Assembly (NCBI GenBank): GCA_944322755.1 | Contig: CALUPY010000007.1 | Location: 23,301-87,300 of the forward strand | Origin: Candidatus Gastranaerophilales bacterium | Lineage (GTDB): Bacteria; Cyanobacteriota; Vampirovibrionia; Gastranaerophilales; Gastranaerophilaceae | Direction of reading: 5' to 3' | DNA: 64,000 bases | Shown here: one piece after another, positions 8,909-17,384 of the stretch | How positions within the stretch are numbered: the first letter of the stretch is position 1 | How the letters are laid out: every line of letters starts with the position of its first letter | Position numbers and translations under genes: made by a program | Notes under the pieces: generated by a model | Seen by the model: the letters and a program-made list of their open reading frames with translations, nothing else | Database searches by the model: none | What the model was told of the DNA's origin: nothing

Positions 8909-9553
8909 TTATCCTAAATAGTTTGCGAGAATGCTTTTTACGTAGTTCTGGGTTTCTTTAAACGGAGGTACTCCGCCATATTTGTCTACATTACCTCCAC
9001 CTGCATTATAAGCAGCAAGCGCAAGTACTACATTTCCGTTATATCTTGCAAGAAGACCTTTAAGATGTCTTACTCCTCCGTCAAGATTTTGCAAAGGATT
9101 GAATGCATCTTTAACGCCAAGCCCTTTTGCTGTTGCAGGCATAAGCTGCATTAACCCCATTGCTCCTGCGTGGGAAAGAGCTTTCGGGTTAAAGCCAGAT
9201 TCCTGTTTTATAACAGCTTTGACAAGCTTTTCGTCCATATCATATTTTTTGCAAATCTGGGAAATAAGACTGAGGATGTGGCTTTTTCCTGCTGGTACCT
9301 TTATATTGTCAACAGAAGACGAATTCTGTACAGGATTAGCAGCCTGGGTTTTTTCTTGTTTTGCAACCCTGAAAACATTTGCTTTACTGCTTTTTAATAC
9401 CTCTGCGAATGTGCTTTTCTCGGCATTTTGCGCGGCTTCCGGGTTAAGCTGGCGCTCAATTGAATTGACACGGGCTTTTATAACGGCAAGTCTTTGGATT
9501 GCCGCTTCTTTTCCGCCTTCATTTATATATGCCTGTATTGTGGGTGAAAACAT
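8909..9553 (-). CDS. Lytic transglycosylase (SLT) of the flagellar operon
   Basis: 214 residues. Residues ~95-214 form an SLT goose-type lysozyme domain: KQESGFNPKALS with the catalytic Glu, GAMGLMQLMPATA, and LALAAYNAGGGNV near the C-terminus. The N-terminal ~90 residues are a helical linker without a classical signal peptide. In this position, between flgC and fliE, it most likely opens peptidoglycan for rod passage, replacing the FlgJ muramidase. Export by the flagellar apparatus would explain the missing Sec signal (inference). AAAGGCAA precedes the ATG. Confidence 0.87.
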   Translation of the reverse strand: MFSPTIQAYINEGGKEAAIQRLAVIKARVNSIERQLNPEAAQNAEKSTFAEVLKSSKANVFRVAKQEKTQAANPVQNSSSVDNIKVPAGKSHILSLISQICKKYDMDEKLVKAVIKQESGFNPKALSHAGAMGLMQLMPATAKGLGVKDAFNPLQNLDGGVRHLKGLLARYNGNVVLALAAYNAGGGNVDKYGGVPPFKETQNYVKSILANYLG

Positions 9554-9566
9554 TTGCCTTTACCTG

Positions 9567-10010
9567 TTATTTTCCTATTTCAACAGCTCTTTGCGCCATT
9601 GCTTTTGATATTGTTATAACTGCGAGGTTTGCTTCGTAAGCTCTTTGTGCAATATTTGCATCTGCAATATCGACTATAGGGTTTACGTTAGAAGCGCGTA
9701 TGTAACCGTTTGCGTCAGCGTCGGGATGACCAGGTTTGTATATTCTTTCGCCGAGAGTCGGGTCTTCAACTACACCGGTAAAGCATACACCGCCTTGTAA
9801 AAAAGGAAGTGTGCCGGTTCCGAATACATCTTCTTTCATTGAGTTCAAAAGCCCATGGAAAGAGATGTCGTCTGTTGCATTAAGTACCGGGATTTTTCTT
9901 ACATAGTTTGGTGTATCTATGTTTGCAATGTTTTTTGCGTGAATTTTAATTCTTTTTCCGTGTACGCCTAAACTTTTTTCGCCTATGTTTAATGCTTCTA
10001 TCAAACTCAT
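9567..10010 (-). CDS. flgC: Flagellar basal-body rod protein FlgC
   Basis: 147 residues. The N-terminal rod-protein helix carries AKNIANIDTPNYVRK, and the C-terminal helix has AQRAYEANLAVITISKAM, both typical of the proximal rod protein FlgC. A proline/glycine segment (YKPGHPDADANGYI) matches the FlgC-specific region. AAGGAT precedes the ATG. It sits directly behind flgB in the rod operon and is co-transcribed with it. Confidence 0.93.
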   Translation of the reverse strand: MSLIEALNIGEKSLGVHGKRIKIHAKNIANIDTPNYVRKIPVLNATDDISFHGLLNSMKEDVFGTGTLPFLQGGVCFTGVVEDPTLGERIYKPGHPDADANGYIRASNVNPIVDIADANIAQRAYEANLAVITISKAMAQRAVEIGK

Positions 10011-10026
10011 ATTTTAAATCCTTCTA

Positions 10027-10371
10027 TTATTTGCCTACGTTTATAACAGTTCTCATTTCCGTAATCATGCTGGTCATTCTTCTTGTTGCCATAGCGTACA
10101 TAATGTTCATTTTTTGCATTTCTGTAAGTTCATATACAGGGTCAACGCCGACACCCTGTTCTTCCACAAGCCCGGAGGGGCCAAGTTTTATAGACAACTC
10201 TGTCTCAAGCGGACTGTTCATTGTGCCGAGATACTGGTCAAAACTTATGTCTTTTCTTACGTATCCCGGGGTATCGATGTTTGCGAGGTTTGTGCTCAGC
10301 GCGCGCTGCTTCTGAGTCACAAGATCCATCATCAAATTCACTTTTACCATCGGGTCTTTGGGTGTGTACAT
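10027..10371 (-). CDS. flgB: Flagellar basal-body rod protein FlgB
   Basis: 114 residues, usual FlgB length. LSTNLANIDTPGYVRKDISF is the conserved rod N-terminal motif. The C-terminal helix (MNIMYAMATRRMTSMITEMRT) fits FlgB, the first proximal rod subunit distal to FliE. AAGGATAA supplies the ribosome site. It is followed after 16 bases by flgC. Confidence 0.92.
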   Translation of the reverse strand: MYTPKDPMVKVNLMMDLVTQKQRALSTNLANIDTPGYVRKDISFDQYLGTMNSPLETELSIKLGPSGLVEEQGVGVDPVYELTEMQKMNIMYAMATRRMTSMITEMRTVINVGK

Positions 10372-10389
10372 TGCGTTAGTTATCCTTTA

Positions 10390-11106
10390 CTATTGAGTCA
10401 GATTTATTGATTTTTGATACATATCATCAACTACTTTGATTAGCCTTGTGCTTGCAATCATTGAAGCATTGAGTCTCATTACCTCGTTGACATTGTCTAT
10501 AAATCTGGTGTTAGAGCGTTCAAGATATCCTTGAGATATATAAGTGTGGTCTTTGATGAGCTTTGGTTCTCCTGAATCTGCTGTTGCAATGACTTTATTG
10601 TATTCTGCCTGCTGGAGTCCTTCGGGATTGTCAAACTGAACAACAGGAATTCTTCCCAACACCTGTTCGTTTGTTTTGCCTGCAACAAAATGTACAACGG
10701 TTCCGTCTGATTTTATTCGTATATTCGTAAAGTCAGTAGGAAGTTTTATGCCGTCGCCGACCATATAACCGTCGTTCGTCATAAGGTAGCCTTCGCTGTT
10801 AACCTTGAATGAACCGTCTCTCGTATATTTTACGTCACCATTTTCAGAGGTTACGGGAATAAATCCGGGCCCTGTTAATGCAACATCCAGTGTTCTTTCC
10901 GTCCTCATAACAGGTCCCTGCTGGTAATCATATCTGACTCTGCCGTCAAGATAGCCTGATTCGTCCATAATTTGTTCAAAACGGACAGACTTATAGGCGT
11001 TTGTGTTGAGGTTGCCGATATTGTTTGATATGTATCCGAGGCGTTCAAACTGAACGTTTGTATTTACTATGCCCCTTCTTATTAAACCTTGTAAGTTATA
11101 ACCCAT
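10390..11106 (-). CDS. flgG: Flagellar rod/hook-basal body protein (FlgG type)
   Basis: 238 residues. The N-terminus has the rod motif YISNNIGNLNTNAYKS, followed by the FlgE/F/G D1-type beta region (LDVALTGPGFIPV...YTRDGSFKVNSEGYLMT). The C-terminus has VMRLNASMIASTRLIKVVDD, the paired rod helix. This identifies a FlgF/FlgG family rod protein. FlgG, the distal rod, is the best guess, but the slightly short length leaves FlgF possible. It lies between the other FlgF/G-like gene and flgB. AGGTAAA precedes the start. Confidence 0.83.
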   Translation of the reverse strand: MGYNLQGLIRRGIVNTNVQFERLGYISNNIGNLNTNAYKSVRFEQIMDESGYLDGRVRYDYQQGPVMRTERTLDVALTGPGFIPVTSENGDVKYTRDGSFKVNSEGYLMTNDGYMVGDGIKLPTDFTNIRIKSDGTVVHFVAGKTNEQVLGRIPVVQFDNPEGLQQAEYNKVIATADSGEPKLIKDHTYISQGYLERSNTRFIDNVNEVMRLNASMIASTRLIKVVDDMYQKSINLTQ

Positions 11107-11117
11107 ATTTTACCTTC

Positions 11118-11813
11118 CTATCCGTTGCCTAATTGCTGGATTGCTCTTGAGAGATTACTGTTTTGGAGGACAAAAAGCTGTCTGTTGGCTTCAAAATTCC
11201 TTCTTATCGGAATCATCTGCAAAACTTCTTCCGACTGTGACACGTTTGAAAACTCATTGTAGCCCTGTTTTATATTCGGCTCCAACACTGCAACACCGTC
11301 AGTCGTTACAGTCGAGATAGTCGCTACATATTCAAGTTTTCCGGTACGCTTGTTCAAAACACGAATATCTCCGTTGTGATTAACTTTTACATCGGAAAGC
11401 TTTTCAGGCGTAAACGGCAATTTTATCGGTGTGCCGTCATTTGCAAGCACGTTAGCGTTTTCGAGGGTTAAAAGGTTTCCTTCGCCATCGAGTTTGAATC
11501 GTCCGTCACGTGTGAGCTTAATACCGTCCGGGCTTTTGTACTGGAAATAGCCTTTTGCTGCAATTGCTAAATCAAGCGGATTCTTTGTAACTGCGATCCT
11601 TCCGATTCTATCGTCTATTGCCGTTGACAGGCCATGAACGCCTATATATTCGGAAAACGAAGACACAACAGGGTCTTTTCGCTGGTATCCGACTTTGTCA
11701 AAACCGGTCATGTTTTCGTTTAAAATTCCGAAAAGCTCTGTCTGTAAATGCATTGCACGGATATTTACAGTCATTCCGTTTTCAAAAAAGTTTATTCCGC
11801 CGTTTAGTCTCAT
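11118..11813 (-). CDS. Flagellar rod/hook-basal body protein (FlgF/G-like)
   Basis: 231 residues from the ATG with GAGG six bases upstream; an ATG 21 bases earlier lacks such a site. The FlgE/F/G core is clear (LDLAIAAKGYFQYKSPDG, LTRDGRFKLDGEGNLLT), as is the C-terminal rod helix (IPIRRNFEANRQLFVLQ). The N-terminal rod motif is divergent (ILNENMTGFDKVGYQRK instead of ANNxANxxTxGYK). It heads the rod operon. It is probably the FlgF partner of the next gene. Confidence 0.8.
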   Translation of the reverse strand: MRLNGGINFFENGMTVNIRAMHLQTELFGILNENMTGFDKVGYQRKDPVVSSFSEYIGVHGLSTAIDDRIGRIAVTKNPLDLAIAAKGYFQYKSPDGIKLTRDGRFKLDGEGNLLTLENANVLANDGTPIKLPFTPEKLSDVKVNHNGDIRVLNKRTGKLEYVATISTVTTDGVAVLEPNIKQGYNEFSNVSQSEEVLQMIPIRRNFEANRQLFVLQNSNLSRAIQQLGNG

Positions 11814-11849
11814 TTTTTGCCTCTTATACTGCACAGTTATACATTAATG

Positions 11850-11876
11850 ATATCGGCGCAAAAGTCAAAACAATTA
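11850..11876 (-). promoter_or_regulatory. Sigma28 (FliA)-like flagellar promoter
   Basis: On the minus strand, TAAT, 15 bases, then GCCGATAT. This is close to the flagellar sigma28 consensus TAAA-N15-GCCGATAA. It would start transcription about 27 bases before the first rod gene, and the operon genes follow without internal gaps larger than 19 bases. No sigma factor gene is in the window, so use of this promoter is inferred from the match and its position. Confidence 0.5.
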
Positions 11877-12013
11877 GTTTTTTATCCAAAAATCATACAT
11901 TCGGTGTAAAAACCGGCTTTTTTATTAAAGGGAAAAATTTTTTATTCTTTTTTATAAACACTGTAGAAATTTCATATAAAATATGTCAAAATATAAGAAG
12001 AAAAGAGGTCTAG

Positions 12014-13111
12014 ATGGATAGTCAAAATACTAATTTGAATGAATCAACATCAGAAGTTAAAGAAAAAGCGCAATCAATAATGCAAAAGGAGATTTTTGAA
12101 CAGCCGGCGGTGGTCAAAAATCTAATTGAACGGTGTATAAACTCTAATGACTCGGTAATGCTTAATTTGCCGCTGAATATAAATAACATAGTAATTTCAG
12201 CCAGCGGCTCTTCATACAACTGTGCCGCTATTTCTGCGCCATTGTTCAGAGAATTGTTGTGCATTCCCTGTGAATACGAGTATTCAAGCGAATTTATTTT
12301 GCAAAAAAATTATTTTGTGACACCTGAAACTCTTTTTATTTTCATATCCCAGTCAGGAGAGACTTCAGATACACTACAGGCCATAAAAAAAATTAAAGAA
12401 CTGGGCGGAAAAACTTTATGCATCACAAATGCAGAGAATTCGACGTTATGGAATCTGAGCGACTATCGTATTTTATCTGATGCAGGTGAAGAAAAAAGCA
12501 TAGCTTCAACAAAAGCGCTTTGTGCGCAGTTATTCTGCATGATGCTAATTATTTTGAAAATCAAATTTTCCAGAGCGCAAAACATAGAAAACGAAATTCA
12601 TGCCCTGAAAAGGCTACCGTTATATCTTGAGCGGATTATCGGAGATTTTGACAGATTCAAAATTGCAGCAGAGATGATTTCAAAATACAGAGATATTGTT
12701 ATTCTGGGAAACAAAACTTACTATCCTGTTGCAAAAGAAGGTGCTTTAAAAATCAAGGAGACTTCCTATTTGAACGTGACAGCATATCCCTTCGGGGAAT
12801 TTATGCATGGACATGTCGCCGTATTGAACGAAAAGGCAATTGTGATAGCAATTATTGATGAAGAAAATGAAGAATCAGCCAAAAGGAATCTCCAAAAAAT
12901 CCGTGCTGACTACAATCCCCAGATTATCTGCATAAGCACGGTAAAAGATATTGAGTGCGGAGATTTTAATATATACATAAAAACAAGCAAAAAAATAAAA
13001 GCTATTTTTGGCGCACTTATTACATTGCAGCTGATTGCGTGCGAAATTGCAAGAATTTTAAAAAGAAATCCGGATAAGCCAAAAGGGCTGAAAAAAGTCG
13101 TTAAAGACTAA
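12014..13111 (+). CDS. SIS-domain sugar-phosphate isomerase, GlmS isomerase-like
   Basis: 365 residues with two SIS domains (~45-180 and ~210-345): ISASGSSYN and FISQSGETSDT in the first, then KEGALKIKETSYLNVTAYPFGEFMHGH and a C-terminal RNPDKPKGLKKVV tail. These match the isomerase half of glucosamine-6-phosphate synthase. The N-terminal glutaminase domain is absent. It therefore cannot use glutamine and more likely isomerises or deaminates an aminosugar or fructosamine phosphate (GlmS/AgaS/FrlB superfamily). GAGG lies seven bases from the ATG. It is a monocistronic neighbour of the flagellar operon; a glycan role is possible but not shown. Confidence 0.8.
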   Translation: MDSQNTNLNESTSEVKEKAQSIMQKEIFEQPAVVKNLIERCINSNDSVMLNLPLNINNIVISASGSSYNCAAISAPLFRELLCIPCEYEYSSEFILQKNYFVTPETLFIFISQSGETSDTLQAIKKIKELGGKTLCITNAENSTLWNLSDYRILSDAGEEKSIASTKALCAQLFCMMLIILKIKFSRAQNIENEIHALKRLPLYLERIIGDFDRFKIAAEMISKYRDIVILGNKTYYPVAKEGALKIKETSYLNVTAYPFGEFMHGHVAVLNEKAIVIAIIDEENEESAKRNLQKIRADYNPQIICISTVKDIECGDFNIYIKTSKKIKAIFGALITLQLIACEIARILKRNPDKPKGLKKVVKD

Positions 13112-13408
13112 AGTAACAAATCTTTGTTTTACCTTCAGTGATTCTATCAGCATCGAGCTGAATATAGTTACACGAAAAAAGTTTTCTGTTAAACTCAAAC
13201 ACCGATTTTTCTTCTGTCACAGCTTTTCAGAGCATATTTACAAAAAAAGAATAAATAGTGATTATTCAAACAAGAAGAGTTTAAAGTTGTTTATTTTAAA
13301 CAGAAAGACAATGTTCTTTTCAGAATAAAATAATTACCAAAAAAACCTCAAAACATATTTTTTTAACGAAAACACAAAAAATGTAGTATTATATATATCG
13401 GGTAGAAA
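13112..13408 (+). other. AT-rich intergenic stretch
   Basis: No gene is visible. The right end (about 13383-13400, TAGTATTATATATAT) is A/T-rich enough to hold the -10 region of the alcohol dehydrogenase promoter. I see no clear terminator for the upstream SIS gene. Confidence 0.5.
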
Positions 13409-13524
13409 TGTCTGAGAAAAATTCGTGATAAGCAACAAAAATACACGACGAATTTTTTGAATAACCATTGAACCTTTAAAAAGAAGAGCAGGTGCAGCCC
13501 GAAACTACGGCACCGGATTAGACA
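13409..13524 (+). promoter_or_regulatory. Structured leader of the iron alcohol dehydrogenase
   Basis: The leader can fold as a three-way junction. A closing stem TGTCT (13409-13413) pairs with AGACA (13520-13524). It encloses a perfect 10-bp stem AAAAATTCGT/ACGAATTTTT (13417-13426, 13448-13457) and a GGTGC/GCACC stem (13491-13495, 13510-13514). The AAAGGA ribosome site follows immediately. That architecture is riboswitch-like, but I cannot match a known class. It shares four ordered sequence blocks with the longer element at 4619-4982, so it may instead be a repeat. Confidence 0.45.
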
Positions 13525-13538
13525 GAAAGGAACTGATT

Positions 13539-14753
13539 ATGTGGGAAAAAGATGTAAACATTAACCAAATTCAGGAAATTAGAGTTAAAACAAATGTATT
13601 CTTCGGAGTCGGCGCTATATCTAAAATTGCAGATATTGCAGCTGATTTAAAGAAAAAAGGAATAGATAAAGTTATCATAATAAGTGGAAAAAATGCATAT
13701 AAAGTCACAGGAGCCTGGGATTATGTCGAAAAAGCATTGAACAATAACGGCATCGGATACATTAACTATGCAAAAGTTACACCAAACCCGACGACAGCAG
13801 CTATTGATGAAGCAACAGCTATGGCTAAAGAATTCGGCGCAAAGGCTGTTATTGCAATCGGCGGCGGTTCTCCGATTGATACAGGAAAAAGTGTAGCAAT
13901 ACTTCTTGAATATCCGGATAAAACAGCTGCAGAGCTCTATGAATGGAAATTCCCGGCAGAAAAAGCTGCCCCCATTGTAGCCATAAACCTTACTCACGGA
14001 ACAGGTACAGAGGTCAACAGATTTGCGGTTGCAACCCTTCTTGAAAAGAACTTCAAACCGGCAATAGCATATGACTGCATCTATCCGTCATATTCAATCG
14101 ACGACCCGCAGCTTATGACTAAATTGTCAAAAAATCAGACAATGTATACGGCAATAGACGCAGTAAACCACGTAATAGAAGGCGCAACCTCAAAAGTTGC
14201 TTCGCCTTATGCAGTGACGCTCGCAAGAGAAACGATTAATCTCGTTGCCAAATATCTGCCAAAAGCACTCGAAAATCTTGAAGATGCAGAACCGAGATAC
14301 TATTTACTTTATGCTTCACTGCTCGGCGGGGTAGGTTTTGACAACGGAATGCTTCATTATACACACGCTCTTGAACATCCGCTGAGCGCGGTAAAACCTG
14401 AGCTTTCACACGGGCTGGGTCTTGCAATGCTTCTGCCTGCAGTTATCAAAGCTATTTATGCAGACAGAGCAGCAACTCTTGCTTACATTCTTGAGCCGAT
14501 TGCACCCGGATTAAACGGCACACCGGATGAAGCAGAAAAAGCAGCAAAACTCGTCGAAAAATGGTTGTTCAATGTCGGTGTAACACAAAAACTTTCAGAT
14601 GACGGATTTAGTGAAGGCGATGTTGACAAGCTGGTCAACCTCTGCTTTACGACACCTTCTCTTGATTTGCTTTTGAGTCTTGCACCAAATGAAGCAACAA
14701 AAGAAGTTGTGAAAAAGATTTATGAGGAATCAATGACTCCGTTATGTAAATAG
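13539..14753 (+). CDS. Iron-containing alcohol dehydrogenase
   Basis: 404 residues, group III metal-dependent ADH. The Rossmann half carries GGGS (108-111, IAIGGGSPIDTGKS). The metal site is readable as D207 and H211 (DAVNH), H276/H280 (HYTHALEH) and H291 (LSHGLG). LTHGTGTEVNRFAV follows family sequence. It should interconvert an alcohol and aldehyde/ketone with NAD(P)H in the cytoplasm; the substrate cannot be read. AAGGA lies seven bases from the ATG. The structured leader suggests regulation, and a terminator follows. Confidence 0.92.
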   Translation: MWEKDVNINQIQEIRVKTNVFFGVGAISKIADIAADLKKKGIDKVIIISGKNAYKVTGAWDYVEKALNNNGIGYINYAKVTPNPTTAAIDEATAMAKEFGAKAVIAIGGGSPIDTGKSVAILLEYPDKTAAELYEWKFPAEKAAPIVAINLTHGTGTEVNRFAVATLLEKNFKPAIAYDCIYPSYSIDDPQLMTKLSKNQTMYTAIDAVNHVIEGATSKVASPYAVTLARETINLVAKYLPKALENLEDAEPRYYLLYASLLGGVGFDNGMLHYTHALEHPLSAVKPELSHGLGLAMLLPAVIKAIYADRAATLAYILEPIAPGLNGTPDEAEKAAKLVEKWLFNVGVTQKLSDDGFSEGDVDKLVNLCFTTPSLDLLLSLAPNEATKEVVKKIYEESMTPLCK

Positions 14754-14778
14754 CTGTAATAGAATTTTCAAAAAAATG

Positions 14779-14814
14779 AAAGACAGGCGTAAAAATTTTA
14801 CACCTGTCTTTTTT
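14779..14814 (+). terminator. Intrinsic terminator after alcohol dehydrogenase
   Basis: Long hairpin: AAAGACAGG pairs with CCTGTCTTT around a self-complementary GTAAAA...TTTTAC core. It is followed by TTTT. It separates the dehydrogenase from the glycan cluster. Confidence 0.8.
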
Positions 14815-14968
14815 GTTAATATTAAAAACCCGCTAATCACAAGTCTTTTCAGAAATTCTGAATTTAAAAATTTTTTCAAAAATATAGACAATCGGGTAAT
14901 GGATAACCAAAGATTCAGCAGATTAAAATATAAATTGTTTAACTAAATAAGAAGAATAAGGGGAAGTA

Positions 14969-17140
14969 ATGGGAGAAAAATTGCTGGAAAAAGTGTTTTC
15001 GATAAAGAACGACAAAGACGGAAGACACAAAGTTGTAAGGGTTTTAGGTGCGAAGGTAAAACTCCAATATGATCACCAAAAAAGAGAAACACAAAAAGCA
15101 ATATTAGTACAGGATTCATACAACCTTAACTGTTATAATGCTGCAGACAAAATAGTTGTCTTCATTGAAATTGAACCTTATAGAATGTGTGGTGGTCAGA
15201 TGTCACTTTTTTCACTATGTAAATTTTCAAAAGAAATATTAGAGCCTTCTGTTCCTGTTTTAATTACAACTATGCCCGGCAAATATACTTATGCACATAA
15301 CAATAATTTCGAAAACAATTTAAATATTATGAGATGGGAACAAATTGCAAAAATAATTAAAAACAAGAAAGAAGTCATTTTACATATTCCTGAGGTTTGT
15401 ATAAAAAATCCAGAAACTGGAGAATTACTTTTTGATAGACTGACTGAACATGATTATGAAGTATTAAAGTCGATTGAAAAGTTGCAAATTAATATATTAA
15501 ATCAAAACATTGAGTTAATACCCGACAATGATATTTTAGATTCATTAAAAAAAATAACAGAAAACATAACCCAAACAGTAGCTCACGATAAGACCTGCAA
15601 TCAGTCATTAGCAAATAAATATAACATGCCGGTACATCTATTTTCAGGGTTTTATGAACTGCCCGATGTAAAAAAATATTCTTTATCAGAAAAAGAGAAT
15701 CTCATTTTATTTTCTCCTGATTTACCCACAAACGGACTTAAATACAAAGAAGAATTTATAAAAAAAATTATTAAATCATTTCCTAACTATAGAATAGAAA
15801 GAATCTTTGGATATAGTTTTGAAGATTATTGTGCATTAACGGCTCGCGCAAAATTTGTTATCTCTTTCGGAGAAGGTTTTGATGGCTATTTTAATAATTC
15901 ACCATTGCTTGGTACTATGGGTTTAGCTGTGTTCAACAGAAAATTTTTCCCTGATGATGGATGGTTACAGAATCCAAATGTTTATGATTCTTTTGAACAA
16001 ATGTCTGAAAAAATTGTTGCCGATATGAAGTATTATCTCGAAAATCCGGCAGAATATTATAGTGTTATTAAAAATCACCGAAGCAAGGTTTATTCTCTTT
16101 ATTCAAAAGAGAAAACAAAGAAAAAACTTAATGATTTTTATAATAAAAATTATGATTTTTTGCCATTTTTTGGCGAAGAGAAGCAGGATAATTTTGTAAA
16201 TTTAAATACAGGCATAATTGATTATTTGCCGAACAGTTTTAAGAACTATTTGTTAGAAAATAATATGCCAGAAAAAATAAATAAACTTAAAAGGAATCTC
16301 GACAAAAATTCACTTAAGGTCATTGATAGCTCTTTAAAAAAGATTCTCAATGTACCTGACTCACGATATTCAACGTTATATTTTGTCAAGAAAGAAGAAT
16401 TTGAGGCAGAATTTAAAGATAAAAATTCTATTTATGACAAAATTATGACCAATGATATGTATAATTTTTTTGCGGAGAATTATAAACTCTCAAAAATGGA
16501 TTATGATCTAGAAGTTCTCGTTTTTCATCATAGTCTAAAAGATACAACAGATAAGCTAAAAGAATATATAAAAAACAAGGACTATATTGATGCAGGTGCT
16601 TATATAGGAGATAGTGCTCTTGTTCTATTTCCATATCAACCACGAAAAATATATTCTTTTGAGATTTCCCCATATAATCTTGCAAAATATCAAAAGACTA
16701 TGGAATTAAATAATATAGAAACTGACAAATATGAATTGATTAATATGGGTTTGTCAGACAAAAATGATGTTATAAAAATTAAGGATTCAAAAGATGCAGG
16801 TGTTTCAGAATATTGTAGCTCAAATGATTGTATTGCTGTAAAGTTTATCCCCCTAGATAAATTTGTCTTTTTACATAGTTTAGAAGTAGGGTTTATTAAA
16901 GCTGATATAGAAGGCTCTGCTTTAAAAGCTTTAATGGGCATGACTAAAACAATTAAAACATTTCGTCCTGTACTGTCTTTGTCAATTTATCATTCACCAG
17001 AAGAATTTTTTGAAACAAAACCATATCTTGAAGAAATTGTAAGTGATCTAAATTATGAAATCGAAATAAGAAATGAAGTATCTTTGCCTGATAATCTTTT
17101 CGGGGTTACGGTTTTTGCATATCCTGCAGAACTTAAATAA
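14969..17140 (+). CDS. Glycosyltransferase-like protein fused to FkbM methyltransferase
   Basis: 723 residues. The N-terminal RVLGAKVKL pattern and a middle region (~240-370: LILFSPDLPTNG, ISFGEGFDGYFNNSPLLGTMG) resemble glycosyltransferase donor-binding halves, though the GT family is uncertain. The C-terminal ~190 residues are an FkbM-type SAM methyltransferase: YIDAGAYIGDSAL, YSFEISPYN, GFIKADIEGSALKALMGM. It likely elongates and O-methylates a surface glycan. The gene is visibly more AT-rich than its housekeeping neighbours, as is usual for exchanged polysaccharide genes. AGGGGAAG precedes the ATG. It leads the 15-28 kb cluster. Confidence 0.75.
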   Translation: MGEKLLEKVFSIKNDKDGRHKVVRVLGAKVKLQYDHQKRETQKAILVQDSYNLNCYNAADKIVVFIEIEPYRMCGGQMSLFSLCKFSKEILEPSVPVLITTMPGKYTYAHNNNFENNLNIMRWEQIAKIIKNKKEVILHIPEVCIKNPETGELLFDRLTEHDYEVLKSIEKLQINILNQNIELIPDNDILDSLKKITENITQTVAHDKTCNQSLANKYNMPVHLFSGFYELPDVKKYSLSEKENLILFSPDLPTNGLKYKEEFIKKIIKSFPNYRIERIFGYSFEDYCALTARAKFVISFGEGFDGYFNNSPLLGTMGLAVFNRKFFPDDGWLQNPNVYDSFEQMSEKIVADMKYYLENPAEYYSVIKNHRSKVYSLYSKEKTKKKLNDFYNKNYDFLPFFGEEKQDNFVNLNTGIIDYLPNSFKNYLLENNMPEKINKLKRNLDKNSLKVIDSSLKKILNVPDSRYSTLYFVKKEEFEAEFKDKNSIYDKIMTNDMYNFFAENYKLSKMDYDLEVLVFHHSLKDTTDKLKEYIKNKDYIDAGAYIGDSALVLFPYQPRKIYSFEISPYNLAKYQKTMELNNIETDKYELINMGLSDKNDVIKIKDSKDAGVSEYCSSNDCIAVKFIPLDKFVFLHSLEVGFIKADIEGSALKALMGMTKTIKTFRPVLSLSIYHSPEEFFETKPYLEEIVSDLNYEIEIRNEVSLPDNLFGVTVFAYPAELK

Positions 17141-17153
17141 AAAGGAAACAAAA

Positions 17154-17384
17154 ATGAACAAACAACAATTTTTAAATGACTTAGAAGACATATTACAAAG
17201 AGAAGAACCGTGTACAGAAAATGACAATCTTGATGAATATGAAGAATGGGATTCACTTTCTCAAATGTCACTTATTGCATATATGGACAGAACTTTTGGA
17301 GTCAAATTAGGTTTTGATAACTTTGAAAACGTAAAAACCGTCGCCGATTTAATAGAACTCGCCGGAGGAAAAATTGGAGATTAA
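17154..17384 (+). CDS. Acyl carrier protein (first copy)
   Basis: 76 residues from the ATG with AAAGGAAA upstream. Small acidic four-helix carrier with the phosphopantetheine attachment motif EEWDSLSQM, S34 being the modified serine. It is a dedicated carrier rather than the fatty-acid ACP, since it sits inside a glycan cluster. The 3' end overlaps the next gene by 11 bases, implying translational coupling with the following reductase. Confidence 0.85.
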   Translation: MNKQQFLNDLEDILQREEPCTENDNLDEYEEWDSLSQMSLIAYMDRTFGVKLGFDNFENVKTVADLIELAGGKIGD

